Part shown: positions 27,492-35,498 of the stretch, piece by piece
Position numbering within the stretch: position 1 is the first letter of the stretch
Layout: each line of letters starts with the position of its first letter
Origin: Prevotellaceae bacterium UBA4332
GTDB taxonomy: Bacteria; Bacteroidota; Bacteroidia; Bacteroidales; Bacteroidaceae
Length of the DNA: 64,000 bases
Direction of reading: 5' to 3'
Assembly: GCA_002394365.1 (NCBI GenBank)
Contig: DGTQ01000009.1
Coordinates: 11,502 to 75,501, forward strand
Notes under the pieces: generated by a model
Told to the model about the DNA's origin: nothing
The model's database searches: none
The model's input: the letters and a program-made list of their open reading frames with translations, nothing else
Translations under genes and position numbers: made by a program

Positions 27492-27523
27492 TTTGTTTAT
27501 GTCAAATATTTGTTGTAATTTTG
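27492..27523 (+). promoter_or_regulatory. Kinase gene promoter
   Basis: TTTG (27492-27495), 20 nt, TAATTTTG (27516-27523). Transcription would start near 27530, leaving only about 8 nt before the first ATG (27538). The mRNA is therefore nearly leaderless, or Met13 at 27574 is used. Confidence 0.8.
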
Positions 27524-27537
27524 CCCTCATCTGATAT

Positions 27538-28725
27538 ATGTCGTCAAGCGAATCATTTTTCACAGAACAGGGCATGAGCATCTCGGCTGAGTTCAGCGAG
27601 TTCTCCCTCCTACCCTCCCAGGGCTACAGTCTGCTGGTGAGGGCTAAGCGCTATGGCCGCTGGTGGTTGCTCAAGGCACTGAAGGAACCTTATCGCCATG
27701 ACAGCATGTACCAGACTCTCCTTCGCAAGGAATATGAGATAACCTGCCAGTTGCAGCATCCTATGGTGGTAACTGTCGTCTCACTCGAAGAGGTGGCTGG
27801 CTATGGTCTCTGCATCGTGATGGAATGGATAGAGGGCATCACCCTCAGGCAGTGGCTCAGTCAGGAGCACCCCTCCCTCGGCCAGCGTCTGCACGTTGCC
27901 GATATGCTTCTCGAGGCTGTTGCCTATGTGCACAGCAGACAGACACAGCATCGCGACCTCAAGCTCTCTAATGTGATGCTGACAAGTGATGGGCAGCATC
28001 TCAAACTCATCGACTTCGGACTCTCTGATACCGACAGCCACGCCATACTCAAGGCCCCTGCAGGCACAGAGAACTATATGGCACCTGAAGGACCGTCTGA
28101 TGTCTATGCCCTCGGTTGCATACTCCGTCAGCTGAACTTAGGCTGGCGCTCGCGTGCCGTCATCAGCAGGTGTCTCGCCCCTCTGCCCCAGCGTTATGCG
28201 GATGTGTCGCTCATTCAGCGTCACCTCCGCCGATGGTTTCTGTGGCCTCAGCGTGTGGCTCTCATCCTCTGCCTCGTGGTTATGGCTGCAATGCTGTTCC
28301 TCGCAGGGCTCTCCCACAACCGTCAGCAGGTGCAGGCACTCAGCGACTCCATTACCGTAGTCAGCCAAGCCTATAAAGAGGAGATAAATATTCAGAAAAA
28401 CAAGACCGATTCCATAAACACCAAGGCAGACTCCATACGTCAGCAGGTGGAGCGCATCCACACCCAGCAAGAGGCTGAGCTGTCTGCCATACAGCAACGT
28501 CAGGCATACCTTCGCCAACAGAAAAGCATCATCGACCGCAAGATGAAAGCTACAGGTTTTCAGCAGATGCTCGACACCGCAACCCACAAGCGTTACATCT
28601 CCCTGCCAGGCATCAGACAAGCCTGGGACCTAATCAACGCCACTCCCGACCTTGAACTAAAACAATACATCGAAACGCACTACCGCAAACCCTGGTCAAA
28701 ACGAATTGACGAACTGCCCTACTAA
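27538..28725 (+). CDS. Membrane-anchored Ser/Thr protein kinase with C-terminal coiled coil
   Basis: The 395-aa protein has a compact Hanks-type kinase domain (~residues 22-235). Visible residues are the ATP lysine in WWLLKAL (Lys46), HRDLKLSN (138-145), DFG (159-161) and APE (182-184). The glycine loop is degenerate (LPSQGYSLLV). Only a few residues separate APE from SDVYALGCIL, so the activation segment is short. A transmembrane helix (VALILCLVVMAAMLFLAGL, ~240-258) is followed by a Gln/Lys-rich coiled coil (~265-350) that would be periplasmic. A sensor of envelope state is plausible; substrate unknown. It is convergent with the HTH-like gene. Confidence 0.82.
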   Translation: MSSSESFFTEQGMSISAEFSEFSLLPSQGYSLLVRAKRYGRWWLLKALKEPYRHDSMYQTLLRKEYEITCQLQHPMVVTVVSLEEVAGYGLCIVMEWIEGITLRQWLSQEHPSLGQRLHVADMLLEAVAYVHSRQTQHRDLKLSNVMLTSDGQHLKLIDFGLSDTDSHAILKAPAGTENYMAPEGPSDVYALGCILRQLNLGWRSRAVISRCLAPLPQRYADVSLIQRHLRRWFLWPQRVALILCLVVMAAMLFLAGLSHNRQQVQALSDSITVVSQAYKEEINIQKNKTDSINTKADSIRQQVERIHTQQEAELSAIQQRQAYLRQQKSIIDRKMKATGFQQMLDTATHKRYISLPGIRQAWDLINATPDLELKQYIETHYRKPWSKRIDELPY

Positions 28726-28741
28726 CCTTTAACCATTAACC

Positions 28742-28777
28742 CATCTCCCCTCCTTTCGGAGGGGTCGGGGGAGGCTT
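28742..28777. repeat. Palindromic element between kinase and HTH-like gene
   Basis: CTCCCCTCCTTTCGGAGGGGTCGGGGGAGG, one of the CCCCTC...GAGGGG family. It could form a hairpin and end both convergent transcripts. Confidence 0.6.
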
Positions 28778-29332
28778 CTAATCCTTAACCACCCTCACTC
28801 CATTCTTCTGTCCTGCCACATAGGTGGTGGGAGGCAGTCCCTCGTGCCTCAGTTCATCGAGAATCAGCGGCTCGTGTTGTATCATCAGGCGGCAACGGAA
28901 CGTATCGCCCACACTCAGCTTCGTGTTCTCAGCCTCCAGTATCTCAAACATGCTGTCACCTAAGTGCTTCACCACTATGCGCCTGTCAGGACGCCATGTT
29001 ATCACCAGTCGCTGACAGCGAGACATCTCCTCCGTCGCTATCCTCTCCTCAGTGCATATACCGCTCTGCACCTCATCCAGTTCCCCAGCATGTGAGCAGA
29101 AATCATCATAGCCCCTGTAACCTATGAAGCGAGCCAGCACATCCAGCGTGTGGCGCCGCGTAGCCACCTTCTCATTGCTCAGGTAGCCCCACAGCCTCTT
29201 CAGCGTCGTGGGCGACAGGTTCTCCTTCGTATGCCTGAACACCAGCGCGCTCAGTTCCTCGTAATCATGCGCCACCAGCAGCCTCCTGCCCATCGTGCGC
29301 TCCACCTCTTGTTTCAGCAATTCATGTTTCAT
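28778..29332 (-). CDS. Putative DNA-binding regulator (HTH-like N-terminus), 184 aa
   Basis: The N-terminal half is helical with a turn resembling HTH recognition segments (NLSPTTLKRLWGYL near residue 38, then TLDVLARFIGYRGYDDFCSH near 62). This N-terminal pattern is shared by many uncharacterised Bacteroidales proteins (from memory, not searched). The C-terminal half is beta-rich (FRCRLMIQHEPLILDELR). Its promoter predicts a start of transcription at the ATG, so the mRNA may be leaderless; Met14 is an alternative start. Target unknown. Confidence 0.55.
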   Translation of the reverse strand: MKHELLKQEVERTMGRRLLVAHDYEELSALVFRHTKENLSPTTLKRLWGYLSNEKVATRRHTLDVLARFIGYRGYDDFCSHAGELDEVQSGICTEERIATEEMSRCQRLVITWRPDRRIVVKHLGDSMFEILEAENTKLSVGDTFRCRLMIQHEPLILDELRHEGLPPTTYVAGQKNGVRVVKD

Positions 29333-29336
29333 GCTG

Positions 29337-29368
29337 CGAAGTTACTAATATTTTCGCAAATTTGCAAA
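29337..29368 (-). promoter_or_regulatory. Promoter of the HTH-like gene
   Basis: Minus strand TTTG (29365-29368), 20 nt, TAACTTCG (29337-29344), one mismatch to the -7 consensus. It sits directly against the ATG. Confidence 0.65.
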
Positions 29369-29376
29369 CCCATCCT

Positions 29377-29426
29377 CAAAAGGACAGAAAAGGACTTGCA
29401 CGTTTCTTTTTCTCACCATACCTTTG
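29377..29426 (+). promoter_or_regulatory. Promoter of the 242-aa exported protein; duplicated at 31385
   Basis: CTTG (29395-29398), 20 nt, TACCTTTG (29419-29426). The 37 nt from 29377 to 29413, starting caaaaggacagaaaagga, are repeated exactly at 31385-31421, with a -7 box at the same distance in both places. Confidence 0.65.
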
Positions 29427-29476
29427 CCAGCAGAATCAATAAACATGTCTAACTAAAACAAAAATTCATCACTACT

Positions 29477-30205
29477 ATGAAGCATTTACTCAACACCCTG
29501 TTCATTGCCCTCGCAATGCTCACTCCCGTTGCATCCGTTGCACAAAGAAGCATCATACTCGAAGCCCAGAAGCACACCAAGGGAGGACGCACCATCGTCG
29601 GCGCCTACAAAGTCGCCACTCCCTTAGACGCCATTTTTATTATGCAGGGCGGAACTCCTGGCGAACCAACCGCCACGTTAGATGGCACCAAGGCAACTCT
29701 CGAAATCATCCCCTTCGGCACACAGGGCAGAACCGTCACCATCACCCTGAACATACCCAAAATGGAAAGGTCGGAAGAAATAGACGGAACAACCTTTTCA
29801 TGGTCAGGCAAAGTAGATGTCGCGCCAACCATCGAGGGTGAAAATTCAGGATTCATGATTACCCGTAGAGGCAACACCCTATGTGCAATGCTTGCCTATA
29901 CCGAAGGCAAGTGGGTTCTGTGTGTTAACAAGGATGATGGTACAGGACTCATCGGCACCCTCAAGAAAGGTATATCCCGCGCCCAGGTAGAAGATGAGTG
30001 CAAGGGACTCGGACTGAGCAAGTTCAAGTTCACACGCAAGAGTGGCAACCTCGACGTCTATTCACTCTTCTGGCTCAACCAGACCAAACAGTGGAATGCC
30101 TTCGGCACCGACTACCGCTATGCCCTGCGCAACGACAAGAAATACGGCGACTTCTACTTCAATGCCCAAGGCAAGCTCGTCAAGTGGTTCATGTATTTCG
30201 ACTGA
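29477..30205 (+). CDS. Exported protein of unknown function (242 aa)
   Basis: A signal peptide (LFIALAMLTPVASVAQ) is followed by a mostly beta domain. Two conserved-looking stretches are SIILEAQKHTKGGRTIVGAY and VYSLFWLNQTKQWNAFG. No known family was recognised. It probably acts in the periplasm or at the surface. It has its own promoter. Confidence 0.6.
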   Translation: MKHLLNTLFIALAMLTPVASVAQRSIILEAQKHTKGGRTIVGAYKVATPLDAIFIMQGGTPGEPTATLDGTKATLEIIPFGTQGRTVTITLNIPKMERSEEIDGTTFSWSGKVDVAPTIEGENSGFMITRRGNTLCAMLAYTEGKWVLCVNKDDGTGLIGTLKKGISRAQVEDECKGLGLSKFKFTRKSGNLDVYSLFWLNQTKQWNAFGTDYRYALRNDKKYGDFYFNAQGKLVKWFMYFD

Positions 30206-30434
30206 TTGAAGTATAACGATACTCAACTTTCTCAAGTAGTCAGTAGTCAGTAGTTAAGACAATACCAGAGAATCTCACTATATGAGTGATAGTTGAAAAG
30301 AAATGGCAGATAGCCCTGCTAATGTCTTAACTCCTGACTCCTTAACTCCCTCTAACTCCTGAGAAGTTAAGCACATGCGAAACTTAAATAATCGTAACAC
30401 CATTTTTTCAAACCAATAAAAAAACGTAACAATT

Positions 30435-30722
30435 ATGAGAAAAAAAATCTTTTTAGCCCTCGTGGCAATGGCAAGTCTGACACTCACTTCATGTCAGAAC
30501 AAAATCGACAGAGCACTCGACAAGTATGAAGACCTTGCCGACAAGTGCATCGAAGCAAACAAAGCAATAAAAAACGGCGATTTGGAGAAAACGGCAGAGT
30601 TTTCAGGTATTGCCGACGAATGCAAAGAACTGGAGAAAGAACTCAATGAAGACGAGATGACCCCTGAACAGAAAAAACGCTATCAGGAGATAAGCCTCAA
30701 AGTCATAAAAGAATCATTCTAA
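30435..30722 (+). CDS. Small lipoprotein (95 aa)
   Basis: It has a lipobox (MASLTLTSCQNK, Cys20) and then an acidic, all-helical body (KIDRALDKYEDLADKCIEAN and KELEKELNEDEMTPEQKKRY). Two further cysteines (near residues 34 and 57) could pair. Short helical lipoproteins of this kind are common in Bacteroidales; function unknown. It is followed by a strong terminator. Confidence 0.65.
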   Translation: MRKKIFLALVAMASLTLTSCQNKIDRALDKYEDLADKCIEANKAIKNGDLEKTAEFSGIADECKELEKELNEDEMTPEQKKRYQEISLKVIKESF

Positions 30723-30781
30723 CTACCAAAGCCGCAGAGAAATTTGCAAAGTTCAAACTCTCCATTTCCAACTAAAACGAC

Positions 30782-30820
30782 AATAGGCACCGCCCCATTT
30801 CAGGGCAGTGCCTATTTTTT
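30782..30820 (+). terminator. Intrinsic terminator after the small lipoprotein gene
   Basis: AATAGGCACCGCCC / GGGCAGTGCCTATT stem followed by TTTTTT. Confidence 0.85.
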
Positions 30821-30825
30821 CAGGT

Positions 30826-30922
30826 TGCAGAAGCATTACCTCTGCATGCAGAAGCATTACTTCTGCAACTAAAAGCATTACTTCTACAGCTAAAAGCATT
30901 ACTTTTACCTTTTCATCAGAAA
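30826..30922. repeat. Tandem imperfect repeats around GCAGAAGCATTAC
   Basis: Five units of the type gcagaagcattacttctgca / ctaaaagcattacttttac, spaced 18-20 nt. Each unit is a short palindrome (gcagaag...cttctgc). No coding frame. The next stretch to 31784 holds further repeats, promoters and a candidate RNA. Confidence 0.75.
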
Positions 30923-30974
30923 AATCATTACTTTTTAATTTTTACTTTCACGAAAAAAGTTTTTTTTCGTGAGT

Positions 30975-31155
30975 AACCTCCCTAATTCCCTCTCATCCCG
31001 CATGGTTACTGGGCCGAGCATAGGGAGGTAGGGGTGCTTACACCTCCCTAAAACCTCCCTTAGACCTCTTAGGGAGGTCTGAAGAATAGACCTCCCTATC
31101 GTCAAGCCCCACAAGCGCTGGGCTGAGAGGGTAACAAGGGAGGTTAGGAGGTTAA
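30975..31155. repeat. Cluster of CCTCCCTA / TAGGGAGG inverted repeats
   Basis: At least six copies of the octamer tagggagg or its complement, in both orientations, including cctcttagggaggt and acctccctaaaacctccctt. The outer parts (gtgagtaacctcccta...aacaagggaggttagg) also pair. The whole segment could fold as one long hairpin. No gene seen. Confidence 0.65.
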
Positions 31156-31384
31156 AATGGAGCAAAATTTATTCAGTATTTTTTCCTCTCATTTATTTTG
31201 AAGATTAAAAAATAATTCTTAATTTTGCCACGGAAAATGATTGAAAATCTCCAGCAGAGGAATTGAAAAATTATGGCAATCGTCGCACAGACAATATAGA
31301 ATGCATCTATGTGCTTGACTTCTTCAAACTCCTGTGGCACGAGGGATTGTAAGGTAGTCAAACAACCTTTTTATTATAAGAAAG

Positions 31385-31434
31385 CAAAAGGACAGAAAAG
31401 GACTTGCACGTTTCTTTTTCTGTCCTTAATTTTG
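31385..31434 (+). promoter_or_regulatory. Duplicated promoter segment (copy of 29377-29426)
   Basis: Exact 37-nt copy of the segment upstream of the 242-aa protein gene, followed by TAATTTTG at 31427-31434, again 6 nt after the repeat. It points toward the RiPP cluster but a second promoter lies closer (31463). Confidence 0.6.
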
Positions 31435-31462
31435 TGCAAAATAAAAAAATCAGCTCACAATG

Positions 31463-31493
31463 TTTGGTGTTTCAAAAAAAATGTTTACTTTTG
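31463..31493 (+). promoter_or_regulatory. Strong promoter upstream of the RiPP cluster
   Basis: TTTG (31463-31466), 19 nt, TACTTTTG (31486-31493), a full match to the Bacteroidota consensus. Transcription should start near 31500, nearly 290 nt before the first long gene. Confidence 0.75.
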
Positions 31494-31499
31494 TGGCGT

Positions 31500-31690
31500 G
31501 GTTTCGTAAGAGATCACGACATCGAGGAGAGCACTTAAGCTTTAACCCGTCAGTAAATCTGGAAAATTCACTGTAGTAAGGGAAGAAGCGAAAATGCCTC
31601 ACAATCTGTATGGATAGTAACGCAGTCCCCTCTACGTGGGGGCAGCCCACATATCTCTACAGGTGTGGGCTGATTTTCATTCTTTTTACT
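31500..31690 (+). ncRNA. Candidate structured small RNA or attenuating leader
   Basis: The ~180-nt stretch after the strong promoter has no long gene. It has two adjacent strong hairpins: CCCC-tctacgt-GGGG (31627-31642 region) and CAGCCCACA / TGTGGGCTG (about 31643-31673), the second followed by ATTTTCATTCTTTTT. That gives an RNA of about 180 nt ending at a terminator. It may be a free small RNA of 6S-like size, or a leader that controls entry into the downstream cluster. No named RNA family was recognised with confidence. Confidence 0.45.
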
Positions 31691-31784
31691 ACGGGTATTC
31701 CAGAACCTTCTGACAGAGAATGTAGAGAAGGCTCACACTCTTTGTACCTAAAATTGGGAATACTAATAACTAAAAAGAACAATC

Positions 31785-32549
31785 ATGAACTATTTGTATT
31801 GGGAGAATTTTATTTCTAAATGGAATACTGGAAACTCAAATGCTATTAATGGTTGGAAAGACCCTGATAGCATACCTTTATATGGTTGTGGTAATAATCT
31901 TTCGTCTAGATACATTCCTGAACCATGGTGGGGCAATGATGGAAACCATGTTCTACATTCCGTAGTTATTAATTTCAATCCGGGCAAAGGCTATCAAGGT
32001 CAAATGAAAGGTATTGTTCCCTACAAAAAATCTTATGCAAATGACGTTGTAAATAGCGGAGCACTTTATATTAACGACCAGTGGCAATGGAAAAACAGGG
32101 CCTATCCAATCTTAGGAGCACTACAACGATTGGGAATAAAAAAGGGGTATCCATGTTTAAGAGAACACCTTAGTATTGAACTCATACCGTGGCGCACACC
32201 ATCTATAAACGCAAATTACTGGAAGTACTTAAAGCTTAATATTCAGAAAGTATATGACAATTCAATTTGTTTTGCTGCAAACGAATCTAAAAGAATTGCT
32301 AATCATAAATTGAATTCTGTTGTAATCCTAAGAATGAGTGCAAATACTACCACTAAACTTCTCAAGGAACTAAATATTATAGGAATACAGTGTTGCACTG
32401 GACAAGTGGGGACGATTGGGAAGGGCAAATATATGAATTTTCAAATTAACAATATACCTGATGTTAAATTTATTAGCATATGGGGGCCAACGTCACGAAA
32501 TAATTTTCCTCCTCAAGCTGACCTTGACAATATTATTAATCTAATTTAG
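31785..32549 (+). CDS. Unknown protein at the head of the RiPP cluster (254 aa)
   Basis: No family is assigned with confidence. Several short motifs recall the uracil-DNA-glycosylase fold: YIPEPWWGND then VVINFNPGKGYQGQ, RAYPILGALQRLG, LIPWRTPSINANYW, and a late ISIWGPTSRNNFPP. There is no signal peptide. Base composition is AT-rich like the rest of the cluster and unlike the flanking housekeeping genes. It lies 110 nt before the candidate precursor, in the same direction, so it could be part of the operon or an independent cargo gene. Confidence 0.55.
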   Translation: MNYLYWENFISKWNTGNSNAINGWKDPDSIPLYGCGNNLSSRYIPEPWWGNDGNHVLHSVVINFNPGKGYQGQMKGIVPYKKSYANDVVNSGALYINDQWQWKNRAYPILGALQRLGIKKGYPCLREHLSIELIPWRTPSINANYWKYLKLNIQKVYDNSICFAANESKRIANHKLNSVVILRMSANTTTKLLKELNIIGIQCCTGQVGTIGKGKYMNFQINNIPDVKFISIWGPTSRNNFPPQADLDNIINLI

Positions 32550-32658
32550 ACACGAAATAAAAAAGCATTTTTGAAGCTATAACTGAAATATTAGAATACA
32601 TAAGAGGAGGAAGCCGAAAATCCTTAAAAGAGTAAGCGGTATATAAGTAATTAAAATT

Positions 32659-32898
32659 ATGAGACAGGTAACGAATGTGAATCCTTTGATTACGAACTTT
32701 ATGAGTCCAAAAACACCTGAAGTTGTAAAGTCAGAAGAAATTGGATTAATTTATGATCCTCAAAGTCAAATAACAATTTATATGGGTGGGGGGAAGTCCA
32801 GACCTTCAAGAAGTAACGATGGGTACAAAAGGACAAAGGAAAAACAAAATGGAGGGTATTGGGAGCATAATGACGCAGAAAGATGGACTGATGATTAA
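32659..32898 (+). CDS. Candidate graspetide precursor peptide (79 aa)
   Basis: A short gene ends 24 nt before an ATP-grasp ligase of the graspetide type. The N-terminal half looks like a leader; residues 9-15, PLITNFM, resemble the PFFxRFL leader motif that such ligases bind in microviridins. A GGG at 43-45 separates it from a polar C-terminal half. That half is rich in Ser, Thr and Lys (S47, S50, S52, K57, T59, K60, K62) and ends in acidic residues (E69, D72, E74, D78, D79), the partners needed for ester or amide crosslinks. It contains two tryptophans and two tyrosines that a radical SAM enzyme could use. Precursor status is inferred from context. Confidence 0.72.
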   Translation: MRQVTNVNPLITNFMSPKTPEVVKSEEIGLIYDPQSQITIYMGGGKSRPSRSNDGYKRTKEKQNGGYWEHNDAERWTDD

Positions 32899-32922
32899 GT
32901 CTTTTAAGTCGCTCACTTTTTT

Positions 32923-33924
32923 ATGGAGAAAATACTGATTCTAACAGATAAAAGTGATGTTCACCCAACCTCAGTAATCAATCTTTTGAAGGAAAGAAAT
33001 ATACCCTTCTTTAGATTGAATACTGAGGCTTTGATGATCGACTATTCTTTCGCTTGGTTCCACTATAATGGACAATCGCCGGATTTTTACATTAAGAATT
33101 TAGCAACAAATCAAACAATCTGGGGACATGAAATAAAGTCGGTATGGTATCGAAAACCAGATTTCCCTAAAGATTTTCCATATACTATTAATGAAGAGGT
33201 GGATAGGCACAACGCATTGGAAGCGAAACAGTTTTTCATATATTTGATGCATTATCTGTCAGATCTGTACTCTATAGGAAATCATTTCTATGACAAGAGG
33301 GCAAATTCAAAAATACTCCAATCTAAGATTGCTGTTGAACTGGGAATGAAAATAGCCCCCACATGTTTGTCTAATAGCAAAGACGAAATAGTTAAGTTCT
33401 CTCAAAAATATGAAGATATAAGTCTGAAATGCTTGCGCGACCATTGGATGAAAGCTGAAGATGGAAAAGTGTATGACTTATGTACCCAAAAGGTTGAATC
33501 TCAACTGTTAAAAGAACAGCCAGAAGCAGCTTTTAGGCAAACAGTTGTGTTTGCACAGCAATATATAGAAAAGAAATATGAATTGCGAATTACAGTCATG
33601 GGGCCGTATGTGTTTACATGCAAACTTGATTCACAATTGCTCACTCCAGAAACAGGGTCGGTTGACTGGCGATTAGGTTATGATTATGGATTGAAACATG
33701 AAATCATAGAAACTCCTTCGGAACTTGAGAGATTTTGTAAGCAGTATCTCAACAAACTGAATCTGAATTTTGGTTGCTTCGATTTTATCGTTACCCCTGA
33801 TGATGAATATGTGTTTTTGGAATGTAATCCGAATGGACAGTGGGGATGGATTGAAGATGAGTGTAATGTGCCTATGAGTGAAGCAATGGTCGATTGTCTT
33901 CAGAATTGTCTTCCCGTGCTATGA
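32923..33924 (+). CDS. ATP-grasp peptide ligase of the graspetide (MvdD/MdnC-like) type
   Basis: Such enzymes activate Asp/Glu side chains of a precursor peptide with ATP and join them to Ser/Thr/Lys side chains. The 333-aa protein shows the family layout: SVWYRKPDFP near residue 84, the ATP-binding segment around SLKCLRDHWMKAE, YELRITVMGPYVF (~215), VDWRLGYDYG (~245), and the metal/ATP motif YVFLECNPNGQWGWIED (~298). The last motif is the signature of microviridin-type ligases. It follows the candidate precursor and its stop overlaps the next start (ATGA). Alternative: another ATP-grasp peptide maturase such as those of grasp-with-spasm systems. Confidence 0.88.
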   Translation: MEKILILTDKSDVHPTSVINLLKERNIPFFRLNTEALMIDYSFAWFHYNGQSPDFYIKNLATNQTIWGHEIKSVWYRKPDFPKDFPYTINEEVDRHNALEAKQFFIYLMHYLSDLYSIGNHFYDKRANSKILQSKIAVELGMKIAPTCLSNSKDEIVKFSQKYEDISLKCLRDHWMKAEDGKVYDLCTQKVESQLLKEQPEAAFRQTVVFAQQYIEKKYELRITVMGPYVFTCKLDSQLLTPETGSVDWRLGYDYGLKHEIIETPSELERFCKQYLNKLNLNFGCFDFIVTPDDEYVFLECNPNGQWGWIEDECNVPMSEAMVDCLQNCLPVL

Positions 33925-34484
33925 ATATTGATAAAAATGACTTTTGTCTTAGACGTAAATTCTTGGAGTATTTCGCTGAGAATCTCATAATGGAGGTTGG
34001 TTGTATGTACCTTAAACTATACAATCCATCTAAAGACAAAATTGTAAATAAATACGAGAATGATGACTGGAGGAAAATCTTCAATGACACAACAGAAGAA
34101 GATTTGAAAGACTTGTCAACTTGCTCTAATGTCATTATATTAATTTGGTGCGATATAAGCCTAAATTATTCACATGGTATGATATATTTTGAAGAAAATA
34201 TTAACAACCCCTGTAATGTTATATTCCATGGGGGAACATGGGACCATGATCCAAAATACTATAGGGAAATCTTTCGCTCTCTTATTTTTCTTTTTGATTT
34301 TATACTAGCATTTAAGACTATGATATCAACAACATGTGGTATAAATAACATCAGAGCAGACAAATTACAACATCGTCTATGTTTTGAGGAAACAAAGAGA
34401 GACGACTATTGTGTATACAAGACTTTAAACAAACAATTATTTAAGAACTCCATATTTATAGAAAGGTTTCGAACCGCTAAATAG
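33921..34484 (+). CDS. GNAT-like acetyltransferase candidate in the RiPP cluster
   Basis: The ATG at 33921 overlaps the ligase stop codon (ATGA), implying translational coupling; an upstream TTG at 33894 is less likely. The 187-aa protein has the order of elements seen in GNAT enzymes: a central strand GMIYFEENI, then VIFHGGTWDHDPKYYREIFR, and a late NIRADKLQHRLCFEE resembling the N-x-x-a-x-x-x-y-x-k-x-G-F segment. Microviridin clusters also carry a GNAT enzyme that acetylates the product N-terminus, which supports the idea. Similarity is weak and should be tested. Confidence 0.5.
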   Translation: MNIDKNDFCLRRKFLEYFAENLIMEVGCMYLKLYNPSKDKIVNKYENDDWRKIFNDTTEEDLKDLSTCSNVIILIWCDISLNYSHGMIYFEENINNPCNVIFHGGTWDHDPKYYREIFRSLIFLFDFILAFKTMISTTCGINNIRADKLQHRLCFEETKRDDYCVYKTLNKQLFKNSIFIERFRTAK

Positions 34485-34495
34485 AATAGAATACA

Positions 34496-35491
34496 ATGGC
34501 TAACTTACTCTTAACAGAAGCATGCGTAAGACACTGTCCCTATTGTTTCGCAAAGCAATATATGGATGGTGTAGAAGATCATAGTGCGATAACTAAAGAG
34601 AATTTCGTCTATGTCATTGATTTTCTTGAAAAATCTGGGATAAAACATATTTCATTACTTGGAGGTGAGCCATTAATACATCCTCAAGCAGCGGAATTGA
34701 TAGAATATTTGAAAATTGAGCGTGAGTTCGATATATGCATTTTCACCAGTGGAATAATGCCCTCGAAGAAATTTGACCATTTCGTGAATAAAATAAACTC
34801 TATTTCACAATTGGGTAAAAGTAAATTGACTTTTGTCGTAAACGTGAATGAACCACGTTTGTCTCCTAAGAAGGAACTTGAAAAAGTACATACGTTTCTT
34901 TCTTCATTGCCTGATTTATGTTCACTTAGTTTCAATATATATAGGTTAGACTACAATATAGATTTTCTCATTGAGTATATTTTGAAATATGGTCTTCGAC
35001 GCCATGTTCGATTTGGAATAGCAAATCCTATTCCTGGAGCAGACAATCAATTCATTCATCCAAAAGATTTTAAGGAAGCGAAGAAGACTCTAATGTCAAG
35101 TCTTAAAAAAATGTATGATTTACATATATATCCTGGACTCGATTGCGGATTCCCTATATGTATGTTTACAGATGACGAACTTGGAAAACTTTATAAATAC
35201 ACGAAAAAAGGTCTTCTTTTTGACTGTGGACCGACAATAGATATTGGTCCAGACCTAATGTGTTGGTCATGTTTTCCACTTTCCAATCTAAATAGGAAAT
35301 CGTTGAAGGACTTTCAGAATTATGAAGATTTATATAACTATTTTGCTGACAAACAAACAGAGTATAGGAATGAAGTAAGAGGACTTTATCCGGGATGTGA
35401 TACCTGTAGGAATTATGAGGATGAAATATGTTCAGGAGGTTGCCTGGCACACATATTAAACTCATTTCACCAAGAAGGAAATTTCAGATGA
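34496..35491 (+). CDS. Radical SAM protein with C-terminal SPASM-like domain
   Basis: Radical SAM enzymes cleave S-adenosylmethionine with a 4Fe-4S cluster and modify, among others, RiPP precursors. The cluster motif CVRHCPYC (C10, C14, C17) stands almost at the N-terminus, and GGEP (56-59) follows after the second strand. The C-terminal third has many cysteines: FDCGPTIDIG, MCWSCFP, and GCDTCRNYEDEICSGGC, the pattern of SPASM/Twitch auxiliary clusters. There is no N-terminal peptide-binding RRE domain, so recognition may depend on a partner. It starts 12 nt after the GNAT-like gene. Confidence 0.88.
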   Translation: MANLLLTEACVRHCPYCFAKQYMDGVEDHSAITKENFVYVIDFLEKSGIKHISLLGGEPLIHPQAAELIEYLKIEREFDICIFTSGIMPSKKFDHFVNKINSISQLGKSKLTFVVNVNEPRLSPKKELEKVHTFLSSLPDLCSLSFNIYRLDYNIDFLIEYILKYGLRRHVRFGIANPIPGADNQFIHPKDFKEAKKTLMSSLKKMYDLHIYPGLDCGFPICMFTDDELGKLYKYTKKGLLFDCGPTIDIGPDLMCWSCFPLSNLNRKSLKDFQNYEDLYNYFADKQTEYRNEVRGLYPGCDTCRNYEDEICSGGCLAHILNSFHQEGNFR

Positions 35492-35498
35492 TATAAAT

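Noticed and set aside
31173..31361. Leftward 62-aa open frame
   Set aside because: Very AT-rich, overlaps a rightward -7-like box and short repeats, and shows no domain; no support for a gene.
31610..31819. 69-aa open frame between the promoter and the first RiPP-region gene
   Set aside because: It runs through both leader hairpins, overlaps the next start codon and has no plausible start context; it is better explained as structured RNA.
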